Under the pieces are notes generated by a model. The model ran no database searches and was not told the DNA's origin. It saw only the letters and a list, made by a program, of their open reading frames with translations. A program made the position numbers and the translations under genes. Below are positions 14,638 to 20,754 of a stretch of 28,581 bases of DNA, piece by piece (within the stretch, counting starts at the first letter, position 1; every line of letters begins with the position of its first letter). Source of the stretch: PSLL01 sp964389705 (lineage in GTDB: Bacteria > Desulfobacterota_D > UBA1144 > Nemesobacterales > CSP1-2); contig CAYMEO010000030.1 of the NCBI GenBank assembly GCA_964389705.1, positions 1 through 28,581 on the forward strand, given 5' to 3'.

Positions 14638-14973
14638 CTATAATAACTTAAAAAGATATACCCCATCTCTAATCTCTGTAACCTCTACAGGGGCATCTAT
14701 AGAAAGTCTGTCTCGAGAGGGCCTTTCAGAAGGCAAAATTACACGACCTGTAATTTTACATCCGCCCTCAATCTCAACGATTGCCACAGTATAAGGGGCT
14801 TCTTTCTCAAGGGTTGCAAGCGGGATGTAAACTGTGGAATATGTATAAATCTTTCCCTTTCCGGGAACCTCTGTCTCTTCTAATCTCTCAGATTTACAAG
14901 ACATGCATAAATAGGCAGGGGGAGATTGGAGCATACCGCATGAAGAGCATTTAAGAAGCCTTACATTCATCAT
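14638..14973 (-). CDS. DUF35 OB-fold zinc-ribbon acyl-CoA-associated protein
   Basis: The 111-aa protein has an N-terminal rubredoxin-like zinc ribbon (Cys9-x2-Cys12 and Cys23-x2-Cys26) followed by an OB-fold domain (about 38-105, with GKIYTYSTVYIP and APYTVAIVEIEGG). This is the DUF35/OB_aCoA_assoc architecture. In archaea and some bacteria these proteins bridge thiolase and HMG-CoA synthase, or serve as partners of SCP2-type thiolases. The gene begins two bases after the upstream thiolase stop, so the two products very likely form a complex. No HMG-CoA synthase is present in the window. Confidence 0.9.
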   Translation of the reverse strand: MMNVRLLKCSSCGMLQSPPAYLCMSCKSERLEETEVPGKGKIYTYSTVYIPLATLEKEAPYTVAIVEIEGGCKITGRVILPSERPSRDRLSIDAPVEVTEIRDGVYLFKLL

Positions 14974-14975
14974 TC

Positions 14976-16142
14976 TTAGCCCTTTGATAGAATATGAACG
15001 ACACAGGTCGCACCTGAGCCGCCAATATTGTGTGTAAGTCCGATCTCGGCATCCTTTACCTGCCTTCCCCCAGCATCTCCTCGCAGTTGTTCCACAATCT
15101 CAACTACCTGTCCCACCCCCGTTGCTCCCACAGGGTGTCCCTTTGCCTTAAGCCCGCCGCTCGGGTTTATAGCAAACTTCCCATTAAGGGATGTAACCCC
15201 ATCAAGTGTAGCGGGCCCCCCTTCCCCCTTAGGGACAAAACCTAGGTCTTCAATCGCAATAATCTCTGCAATTGTAAAGCAGTCATGAACCTCAGCTACA
15301 TCTACATCCTTTGGCTCTATGCCAGCCATATTAAAAGCCAATCTCGCCGCCTCTACTGTAGCATCAAATTTTGTCAAATCCCCTTTTTGATAAAGCGTAA
15401 ATATATCATTTGCCTGAGCAAATCCTATTATATCAACGGACCTTCTAGAAAGGCCCCAAGCAGCTCCTTTTTCCATAAGTACAACCGCTGACGCTCCATC
15501 AGTTATAAGAGAGCAGTCATAGAGCCGAAGTGGATCAGCAACGATTCTGTCATCATTGAGCACCTGCTCCATAGTTACAGGCTTCTGCATCTGGGCATCT
15601 GGGTTGTGAATTGCATTGCTGTGATTTTTTACGGTTACTGCTGCGAGGTGCTCTCTTGTAGTTCCATACTGATGCATATGCCTCCTTGCCATCATAGCAA
15701 AAGCACTTGGAAATGTATACCCAACCTTTACCTCATTTTCCCAATCTCCGGCTTTGGCAAGGAATTCTGTAACCGCAGGGGTTGGAACCGTATTCATCTT
15801 CTCAACTCCAATTACTAGTACTCTAGTGGCCGTTCCTGAGCCTATTGCGAGAATCCCTTCTCTTATCGCCGAGCCACCTGAAGCACAGGCATTTTCAATA
15901 TGTGTGCACGGAACATCGCACCTCAGTCCCAAAGCAGAACCAACATAAGGGGCAAGGTGGTTCTGTTTTATAAAATCGCTTCCCCCATAATTGCTAAGAT
16001 AGAAGGCATCAATCTCTTGAGGAGTTATTCCCGCATCTGCAAGGGCCTTTTTTCCAGCCTCTACAGCGAGATCAAGAAAGGTTCGATTCTTGATTACTCC
16101 ATACTTTGTCTTTCCAATCCCTATAACAGAAACCTTTTTCAT
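14976..16142 (-). CDS. SCP2/SCPx-type thiolase
   Basis: The 388-aa thiolase-fold enzyme is of the non-decarboxylating lipid-transfer type. Features include the nucleophile Cys86 in ENACASGG, a VHDCFTIAE segment, the His of GHPVGATG, and a GGSGATCVV closing segment. The VHDCF pattern and its pairing with a DUF35 protein are typical of SCP2-type thiolases rather than AtoB-like ones. It should catalyse thiolytic cleavage or Claisen condensation of acyl-CoAs, possibly branched ones. There is no SD directly before the ATG, but a perfect hairpin ends 14 bp upstream. It is co-transcribed with the DUF35 gene and probably with the thiolase upstream. Confidence 0.9.
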   Translation of the reverse strand: MKKVSVIGIGKTKYGVIKNRTFLDLAVEAGKKALADAGITPQEIDAFYLSNYGGSDFIKQNHLAPYVGSALGLRCDVPCTHIENACASGGSAIREGILAIGSGTATRVLVIGVEKMNTVPTPAVTEFLAKAGDWENEVKVGYTFPSAFAMMARRHMHQYGTTREHLAAVTVKNHSNAIHNPDAQMQKPVTMEQVLNDDRIVADPLRLYDCSLITDGASAVVLMEKGAAWGLSRRSVDIIGFAQANDIFTLYQKGDLTKFDATVEAARLAFNMAGIEPKDVDVAEVHDCFTIAEIIAIEDLGFVPKGEGGPATLDGVTSLNGKFAINPSGGLKAKGHPVGATGVGQVVEIVEQLRGDAGGRQVKDAEIGLTHNIGGSGATCVVHILSKG

Positions 16143-16156
16143 TGTTATTTTTTCTA

Positions 16157-16182
16157 TAGGAGTGAACAGAAGTTCACTCCTA
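16157..16182 (-). repeat. Perfect 11-bp hairpin upstream of the SCP2-type thiolase
   Basis: TAGGAGTGAAC and GTTCACTCCTA pair perfectly around a 4-base loop. The hairpin resembles the dispersed REP-like GTAGGAGxGAAC repeats seen in several genomes. It lies in the 106-bp gap between two thiolase genes, 14 bp before the downstream ATG. The A-rich sequence after it on the minus strand is not a terminator U tract. Confidence 0.7.
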
Positions 16183-16248
16183 CTTACTTAAAGATTCCTA
16201 GCTGAGCCGCCCTAAATACCAACATAAGGGAATGATCTAGTTATAAGC

Positions 16249-17436
16249 CTAGGCCCTTTCAACTATCATCGCTATTCCCATACCGCCACCAATGCAAAGA
16301 GAGGCAAGACCACGCTTGGCCTTCCTTCTCTTCATCTCGTGTAGAAGCTTCACCAGTATAATAGCACCCGAAGCTCCGATTGGATGTCCAAGAGCAATAG
16401 CGCCACCGTTTACATTTAACTTTTCTTCAGGGATCGGAAGGTCCCTTAGTACTGCCAGGGATTGAACAGCAAATGCTTCATTTAATTCAAACAGGTCTAT
16501 ATCATCTAAGGAAAGCCCGGCCTTATCTAAAACCTTCTGAATAGCAGGTACAGGACCAATCCCCATAACGGACGGTTCAACGCCGGCAACTGCATAGGCC
16601 ACTATGACACCTGCCGGTTTGAGTCCCAGCGCCTTTGCCTTTTCCTGAGATGCAACAATCATTGCCGCAGCACCGTCGTTGATTCCTGAGGCGTTTCCAG
16701 CCGTTACAGTTCCGCCAACCTTAAATACGGGGCGGAGCGCCGCGAGACTCTGTAATGTAGTATCCCCCCTGGGATGTTCGTCTTTCTCAAATGGAATCGG
16801 GTCTCCCTTTCTTTGCGGTACCATAACAGGAACAATTTCATCCTTAAATTTTCCCGCCTCCTGTGCAGCCTTGCATTTCATCTGACTTTTATATGCAAAC
16901 TCATCCTGCTCCTGCCTTGATATATTGTAAGTTTCGGCAAGGTTTTCTGCCGTTACTCCCATATGATAGTTATTGAAAATATCCCATAATCCATCGTATA
17001 CCATACCATCTACTATCTCGTCCTTTGGCATAGCCATTCTATAACCATAGCGGGCTTTGCTGAGATAGAATGGAGCCGCACTCATATTCTCAATACCACC
17101 GGCGATTATAAGCTCCGCATCCCCGGCTTTAATTGCCTGAGCGGCAAGAGCAACAGACTGAAGACCTGAACCGCAGACCCTATTGATTGTGAAGGCAGGG
17201 GTTTGAATGCTAAGCCCAGCATTTAAAGCAACCTGTCTTGAAGGGTTCATCCCCTGACCAGCCGAGAGGATGTTTCCCATTATACAATCATCAACCTCCT
17301 TAGGATTAATGTTTGTACGATTTAAAATCTCTTTAACAACAGTAGCACCAAGTGTTGGGGCAGGAAAATCCTTTAAGCTTCCACCAAACGTTCCAATCGC
17401 CGTTCTTAACGGTTCACAAATCACGACTTTTTGCAT
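16249..17436 (-). CDS. Acetyl-CoA C-acetyltransferase (AtoB/PhaA-type thiolase)
   Basis: The 395-aa enzyme is a standard thiolase II. The nucleophile is Cys88 in NRVCGSGLQSV. The active-site NEAFA, GHPIGASGA and CIGGGMGIA motifs are all present, and the length is typical. It condenses two acetyl-CoA to acetoacetyl-CoA, or cleaves 3-ketoacyl-CoA in the reverse direction. AAGGAGG lies 6 bp before the ATG. It is the first gene of a likely three-gene operon with the SCP2 thiolase and DUF35. It is divergent from fabG, whose product resembles acetoacetyl-CoA reductase. A PHB-type or beta-oxidation role is possible, but no polymerase is seen. Confidence 0.93.
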   Translation of the reverse strand: MQKVVICEPLRTAIGTFGGSLKDFPAPTLGATVVKEILNRTNINPKEVDDCIMGNILSAGQGMNPSRQVALNAGLSIQTPAFTINRVCGSGLQSVALAAQAIKAGDAELIIAGGIENMSAAPFYLSKARYGYRMAMPKDEIVDGMVYDGLWDIFNNYHMGVTAENLAETYNISRQEQDEFAYKSQMKCKAAQEAGKFKDEIVPVMVPQRKGDPIPFEKDEHPRGDTTLQSLAALRPVFKVGGTVTAGNASGINDGAAAMIVASQEKAKALGLKPAGVIVAYAVAGVEPSVMGIGPVPAIQKVLDKAGLSLDDIDLFELNEAFAVQSLAVLRDLPIPEEKLNVNGGAIALGHPIGASGAIILVKLLHEMKRRKAKRGLASLCIGGGMGIAMIVERA

Positions 17437-17469
17437 GGCTGTCCTCCTTGATTTTTATACACCTTGGGG

Positions 17470-17498
17470 ATTTTACCTTAAGAAAGGCATACTTGCAA
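17470..17498 (-). promoter_or_regulatory. Promoter for the thiolase operon
   Basis: On the minus strand TTGCAA (17493-17498) and TAAAAT (17470-17475) are separated by exactly 17 bp. These match the -35 at four and the -10 at five positions. The start would be near 17463, with the AAGGAGG site and ATG shortly after. Confidence 0.5.
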
Positions 17499-17512
17499 AG
17501 TCTCAACCATAT

Positions 17513-17541
17513 TTGACAAATCCTATATAAAAAGTTAAAAA
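17513..17541 (+). promoter_or_regulatory. Promoter for fabG
   Basis: A perfect -35 TTGACA at 17513-17518 is followed after 17 bp by TAAAAA at 17536-17541, a four-of-six -10. It lies back to back with the thiolase promoter in the 156-bp divergent gap. Confidence 0.5.
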
Positions 17542-17592
17542 ATCATAACTCTATTGTTCAGGTAAAACTCACAATCTTAAGGAGGTGCTGGT

Positions 17593-18351
17593 ATGATAAA
17601 GGATCTGTATGACCTAAGTGGTAAGGTTGCGCTCGTAACTGGGGGCTCTAGGGGCATTGGTAGGGCAATAGCACTTGCTTTAGCTGAAGGCGGGGCTGAT
17701 ATTTTGCTTAACTACGCCAGAAGCGACAAACAGGCAGATGAGGTAAAACAACAGATTGAGGCCATGGGGAGAAAATGCGTTACTGTAAGGGCGGATGTAA
17801 GCAAGTTTGAGCAGGCCCAGAACCTTGGCAAGGCGGTTGTAAACCACTTTGGAAAGCTAGATATTTTGATAAATAACGCGGGAGTAAACAGAGATAGGAC
17901 GCTGCGCCGAATGACCCCCGAGCAGTGGAATGAGGTAATTCAAACCAACCTCAACAGCGTATTTAATTGCACTAAAGCCGTAATTGAGACCATGATAGCC
18001 CAGGGAAGCGGCGTAATAATCTCTATCTCATCAATCATAGGAGAGATGGGAAACATTGGTCAGGCAAATTATGCTGCCACTAAAGCGGGAATAATCGGCT
18101 TTACAAAAACTATGGCAAAGGAACTCGCAGGAAATAATATCCGGGTAAACGCTGTAGCCCCGGGGTTTATAGAAACCGATATGCTGGGTACTGTGCCTGA
18201 GGATATTAGAAAGCAAATATTGGCACAAATCCCACTGGGTAGATTCGGTACTCCAGAGGAAATCGCCCTCTCTGTTCTTTATCTATGCTCTCCTGCTGCA
18301 AGCTGGATTACTGGAATTACACTGAGAATAAATGGCGGTCACTACATTTAA
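17593..18351 (+). CDS. fabG: 3-oxoacyl-ACP / acetoacetyl-CoA reductase (FabG-like SDR)
   Basis: The 252-aa short-chain dehydrogenase reduces a 3-oxoacyl thioester with NADPH. The cofactor motif TGGSRGIG is at 16-23 and NNAG at 94-97. The catalytic tetrad is Asn119, Ser147, Tyr160 and Lys164 (YAATK). The segments RDRTLRRMTPEQW and GEMGNIGQANYAATK resemble both FabG and PhaB. With an acetyl-CoA acetyltransferase divergent beside it, acetoacetyl-CoA reduction is as plausible as fatty-acid synthesis. AAGGAGGTG gives a near-ideal ribosome site 6-7 bp before the ATG. The C-terminus GITLRINGGHYI is close to the usual DGG end. Confidence 0.92.
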   Translation: MIKDLYDLSGKVALVTGGSRGIGRAIALALAEGGADILLNYARSDKQADEVKQQIEAMGRKCVTVRADVSKFEQAQNLGKAVVNHFGKLDILINNAGVNRDRTLRRMTPEQWNEVIQTNLNSVFNCTKAVIETMIAQGSGVIISISSIIGEMGNIGQANYAATKAGIIGFTKTMAKELAGNNIRVNAVAPGFIETDMLGTVPEDIRKQILAQIPLGRFGTPEEIALSVLYLCSPAASWITGITLRINGGHYI

Positions 18352-18364
18352 CCCCAAAAGGATA

Positions 18365-18417
18365 TTCGTGTTTGTGTGCTCTTAAATATGCCACCTCTCT
18401 TGACACACAAACACGAA
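18365..18417. repeat. 14-bp perfect inverted repeat downstream of fabG
   Basis: TTCGTGTTTGTGTG (18365-18378) and CACACAAACACGAA (18404-18417) are perfect complements around a 25-bp loop, starting 14 bp after the fabG stop. The arms resemble terminal sequences of small dispersed repeats. The lack of a T tract makes a classical intrinsic terminator unlikely, though a long hairpin could still protect the mRNA 3' end. Confidence 0.55.
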
Positions 18418-18481
18418 AAGATCGCCATCTAAAAATCTCAGTTATATGATTTCTTGGCTTAATTTGCTTTCTCTAGGGTTC

Positions 18482-18499
18482 TCTCTTTAATTAAAGAGA
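18482..18499. repeat. 18-bp perfect palindrome
   Basis: TCTCTTTAATTAAAGAGA is a perfect palindrome in the 209-bp gap between the convergent fabG and AI-2E transporter genes. As RNA it gives a 7-bp stem with an AATT loop on either strand. It may help end transcription from both sides. Confidence 0.4.
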
Positions 18500-18560
18500 A
18501 GATACGGGGTCTTATTGTAGAGCCGATAATCACGATTGCAGCCTATAAAGAACTGGGCAC

Positions 18561-19628
18561 TTACGTGAATTTACCCTCCCTATATTCAACCTTGTAGATC
18601 TCTATAAAGCTGACAAAGACGGCAAGGAGAATAGGGCCAAGAATAATCCCGGAGAATCCAAAGGCCCCTATTCCTCCAACTATACTCAGGAAAAGGAAAA
18701 GCGTATTGAGTTTTGCCCTTTCTCCTATGACAATGGTCCTTAGGATATTGTCAACGGAACTTATAAATATTCCTCCAAGGATAAGAAGGGCTACTCCCTT
18801 AAATACCTCTCCCGTAAAAAGAAGGTAGACCCCAACCGGAAGCCACACGGCTATGGCACCGAGCATTGGAACAAGAGAGAATATGAATGTAAGCACCCCT
18901 GCAAGAACTGGAAAGGCAATCCCTAGTACCTGAAAAATGAGTCCTGCTATAAGCCCTTGTAATGCGGAAGTAGCTATAATCCCCAGAATCACAGCATAAA
19001 TCATATCATAGAAGCGGGCGAATATTCGATTCTTTTGTTCATTTGTCATGGGGATAAGATACTTCAGCTCCTCATAAAGCTTCTTTCCGTCTCTGAAGAA
19101 AAAGAATAAGGCAAAGACCATTATGGTGAAATTAAAAATCAGCATGCTCACATTCTTCGCCACCCTTTGAACCTGATTAAAAAGATAGCCACTTACAATT
19201 CCTATGGCGTTTAGCACTGCCTCTTCAGGTCTTATATTGCCAATGCCAAATCTCTTCTCTAACTTTTGGAGAAGAGTTATGGGAATAAGCTCCTTCAGGC
19301 GACCAACTATTGAGGTTATCTTTGCAACCTCAATTTGATCCTTTGTTCCCTGATAAACGTCGAGCATTTCGACCACAAGAGTAGTAATAATTATGCCAAG
19401 CGGTAACATAATCACTAATACTGTAAGTACCGTCATAATAGCAGATGAGATTTCTGCCCTATTTCCGAGAGCCTTTGTAATGTATTCATAGAGGGGATAG
19501 AGAAGAAGGGCTAAAACCCCAGCCCAGAAAAGAGGAAGAATAAAAGGCTCAATGATTTTGTAAAACAGATAGATTAGGAGGATGAATATTCCAAAAAAAA
19601 ACCATGAAAAAATCTGTCTTCTTGTCAT
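18561..19628 (-). CDS. AI-2E/PerM family transporter (UPF0118)
   Basis: The 355-aa integral membrane protein has about seven or eight hydrophobic segments in the family pattern. The N-terminal pair is at about 8-60 (FFFGIFILLIYLFYKII, LFWAGVLALLLYPLYEYI). A large soluble section lies at about 100-175. Then comes the C-terminal block with SLVPMLGAIAVWLPVGVYLLFTG and GGIGAFGFSGIILGPILLAV, both conserved in PerM/YdgG/YhhQ-like proteins. Members export autoinducer-2 or act as Na+/H+ antiporters, and the substrate here is unknown. The ATG at 19628 is preferred over one at 19724 because GGGGAG lies at ribosome-site distance and the added 32 residues lack family similarity. Confidence 0.85.
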   Translation of the reverse strand: MTRRQIFSWFFFGIFILLIYLFYKIIEPFILPLFWAGVLALLLYPLYEYITKALGNRAEISSAIMTVLTVLVIMLPLGIIITTLVVEMLDVYQGTKDQIEVAKITSIVGRLKELIPITLLQKLEKRFGIGNIRPEEAVLNAIGIVSGYLFNQVQRVAKNVSMLIFNFTIMVFALFFFFRDGKKLYEELKYLIPMTNEQKNRIFARFYDMIYAVILGIIATSALQGLIAGLIFQVLGIAFPVLAGVLTFIFSLVPMLGAIAVWLPVGVYLLFTGEVFKGVALLILGGIFISSVDNILRTIVIGERAKLNTLFLFLSIVGGIGAFGFSGIILGPILLAVFVSFIEIYKVEYREGKFT

Positions 19629-19834
19629 CCAATTGGCTCCCCTTTCAAAGGTAAATAAACCACTAAATTCTATCTGTTTCAAATTCAAATAACTCAATTC
19701 AGTTAATTCTATTTCGAAACCCATTTAGATCTCGATCTTTAAACTTATTATATAAGAAGCGGACTTTACTAGAAATTGATAACTGAATCTAAGTTTAGCG
19801 CCTGAGTCAGCAACATATGAAACTTAAAATACCC

Positions 19835-19862
19835 TTGACTTTGGCTAAATAGGATTTAAAAT
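19835..19862 (+). promoter_or_regulatory. Promoter for PilZ gene, possibly leaderless
   Basis: TTGACT (19835-19840) and TAAAAT (19857-19862) match five of six positions each, with a 16-bp spacer. Only eight bases separate the -10 from the ATG at 19871. Transcription should therefore start on or next to the A of the start codon. No SD is present. Confidence 0.5.
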
Positions 19863-19870
19863 GTGCTCCA

Positions 19871-20242
19871 ATGGCAATAAATCGAAGGGCATCGAGAAGG
19901 ATCCCTCTCAGAAAAAAGGTTAAATACGGCTTATCTGATTCCCTGGATTCCACTTTTACTGGTTATACATTTAACCTTTCTGAAGGCGGAGTTGGCATTA
20001 AAGCCCATAGGGTGTTTCCCCCTAGATCTAAAGTTTCAATTCAAATCCATATAAGTGATGCTGATCTCGGAGAAAGCAGTATGAATGATATTATTAAACT
20101 TGAGGGTACTGTTGCATGGGTATCCCCTATTTTACCTGGAATTCTCCCTACAATGGGAATAAAGTTCTCAAATAGAAGCAGGGATATAAAACAGATTTAT
20201 GAAAGTAAGTCCCGCGGGGATATTATAAGAATTCATACATGA
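19871..20242 (+). CDS. PilZ-domain protein (probable c-di-GMP receptor)
   Basis: The 123-aa protein is essentially a single PilZ domain. The c-di-GMP-binding arginines are in the N-terminal RRASRRIPL (RxxxR at about 5-9), and the second motif appears as NLSEGGVGI in place of the common D/NxSxxG. A beta-barrel follows, ending in EGTVAWVSPILPGILPTMGIKF, a standard PilZ closing strand. It probably binds cyclic di-GMP and regulates motility, secretion or adhesion through an unknown partner. No flagellar or GGDEF gene is nearby. Between this gene and the kdp locus lie 270 bp holding the kdp control region. Confidence 0.85.
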   Translation: MAINRRASRRIPLRKKVKYGLSDSLDSTFTGYTFNLSEGGVGIKAHRVFPPRSKVSIQIHISDADLGESSMNDIIKLEGTVAWVSPILPGILPTMGIKFSNRSRDIKQIYESKSRGDIIRIHT

Positions 20243-20353
20243 CCTATTCCTCGCCTTTTTATGTACTGTATACAATCCTAACCAAATAATCTATCCTCAA
20301 TAATTCTCTTGTATGAGCCTTTCCCTTTTCCAGCTATTGTGTTAGAGCCCAAT

Positions 20354-20414
20354 TTTATAATCTTTTTATAATTTCCTTATGAACTTTTTATGGCTTATTT
20401 ATGGCCTCTTTATA
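20354..20414 (+). promoter_or_regulatory. KdpE operator array: six half-sites at 11-bp period
   Basis: TTTATA-like hexamers start at 20354 (TTTATA), 20365 (TTTATA), 20376 (CTTATG), 20387 (TTTATG), 20398 (TTTATG) and 20409 (TTTATA), each exactly 11 bp after the last. OmpR/PhoB-type regulators bind direct repeats with this spacing, and the E. coli KdpE site is TTTATA-N5-TTTACA. Six half-sites would hold three KdpE dimers. The last ends 10 bp before the -10 box, as in PhoB-activated promoters where the activator replaces the -35. Confidence 0.7.
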
Positions 20415-20424
20415 ACGGCCTTAC

Positions 20425-20430
20425 TATAAT
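20425..20430 (+). promoter_or_regulatory. kdp operon -10 box
   Basis: TATAAT at 20425-20430 is a consensus -10. At the usual distance upstream the sequence is TGGCCT (20402-20407), with no similarity to a -35, consistent with activator dependence. The predicted start near 20437 leaves a leader of about 75 bases before the 27-aa ORF. Confidence 0.65.
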
Positions 20431-20512
20431 GATATTTGTTGATTCAAATTAAGCTCATATGGAGGATGATTAACGCACCGAACAATTAGATTAGGAACTA
20501 TGGAGGACTCCG

Positions 20513-20596
20513 ATGCTTGATGTCGTATTCACCGTTTTAACAATCCTGTTCTTTGTTCTATCACTTTGGTATATACGATTCTGCGACCGTGTTTAG
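20513..20596 (+). CDS. 27-aa membrane micropeptide upstream of kdpF
   Basis: The short ORF encodes MLDVVFTVLTILFFVLSLWYIRFCDRV. GGAGG lies 6 bp before its ATG, as good a ribosome site as those of the kdp genes. It has one hydrophobic segment (about 4-20) followed by Tyr-Ile-Arg and a Cys-Asp-Arg end. From memory, small peptides with a similar hydrophobic stretch and a Y(V/I)R-x-C-(D/E)-R tail occur upstream of kdpF in other bacteria, usually unannotated. No function is known to me. It is not KdpF, which follows separately 39 bp later. A role in assembling or regulating the KdpFABC pump in the membrane is an inference from position only. Confidence 0.65.
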   Translation: MLDVVFTVLTILFFVLSLWYIRFCDRV

Positions 20597-20635
20597 AGGA
20601 AAGATAATTATATTTGTGATTGAAGGAGGGAAAAT

Positions 20636-20725
20636 ATGAATTGGGAATATATAATAAGCGGAATCATTGCATTTGGATTGCTAGTTTATTTATTCTTTGC
20701 TCTGCTGCGTCCAGAAAGTTTCTAA
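20636..20725 (+). CDS. kdpF: KdpF, small subunit of the K+-transporting ATPase
   Basis: This 29-aa single-span membrane peptide (MNWEYIISGIIAFGLLVYLF, then FALLRPESF) has the KdpF shape: a short polar start, one hydrophobic helix, and the hallmark L-R-P-E-x-F close. KdpF stabilises the KdpABC complex in the inner membrane. AGGAGGG lies 7 bp before the ATG. It sits 29 bp before kdpA, its normal place in kdpFABC operons. Confidence 0.9.
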   Translation: MNWEYIISGIIAFGLLVYLFFALLRPESF

Positions 20726-20754
20726 AAGAAATTGCAGTTTAGGAGGGATTAATA

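Noticed and set aside
15028..15948. Several plus-strand ORFs inside the SCP2 thiolase gene
   Set aside because: They are shadows of the strongly supported minus-strand thiolase, with proline- and serine-rich nonsense composition.
18440..18596. Coding-like frame reading IKEKIRGLIVEPIITIAAYKELG
   Set aside because: No start codon, a stop just upstream, and a run into the transporter's 3' end. It could be a chance frame or an unrecognisable gene remnant.
19629..19724. Upstream start for the AI-2E family protein
   Set aside because: No SD at 19724, and the added residues do not resemble the family N-terminus. GGGGAG precedes the ATG at 19628.
20466..20489. Seven-codon ORF (MINAPNN) in the kdp leader
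   Set aside because: GGAGG directly touches the ATG, so it cannot serve as its ribosome site, and the peptide has no features.
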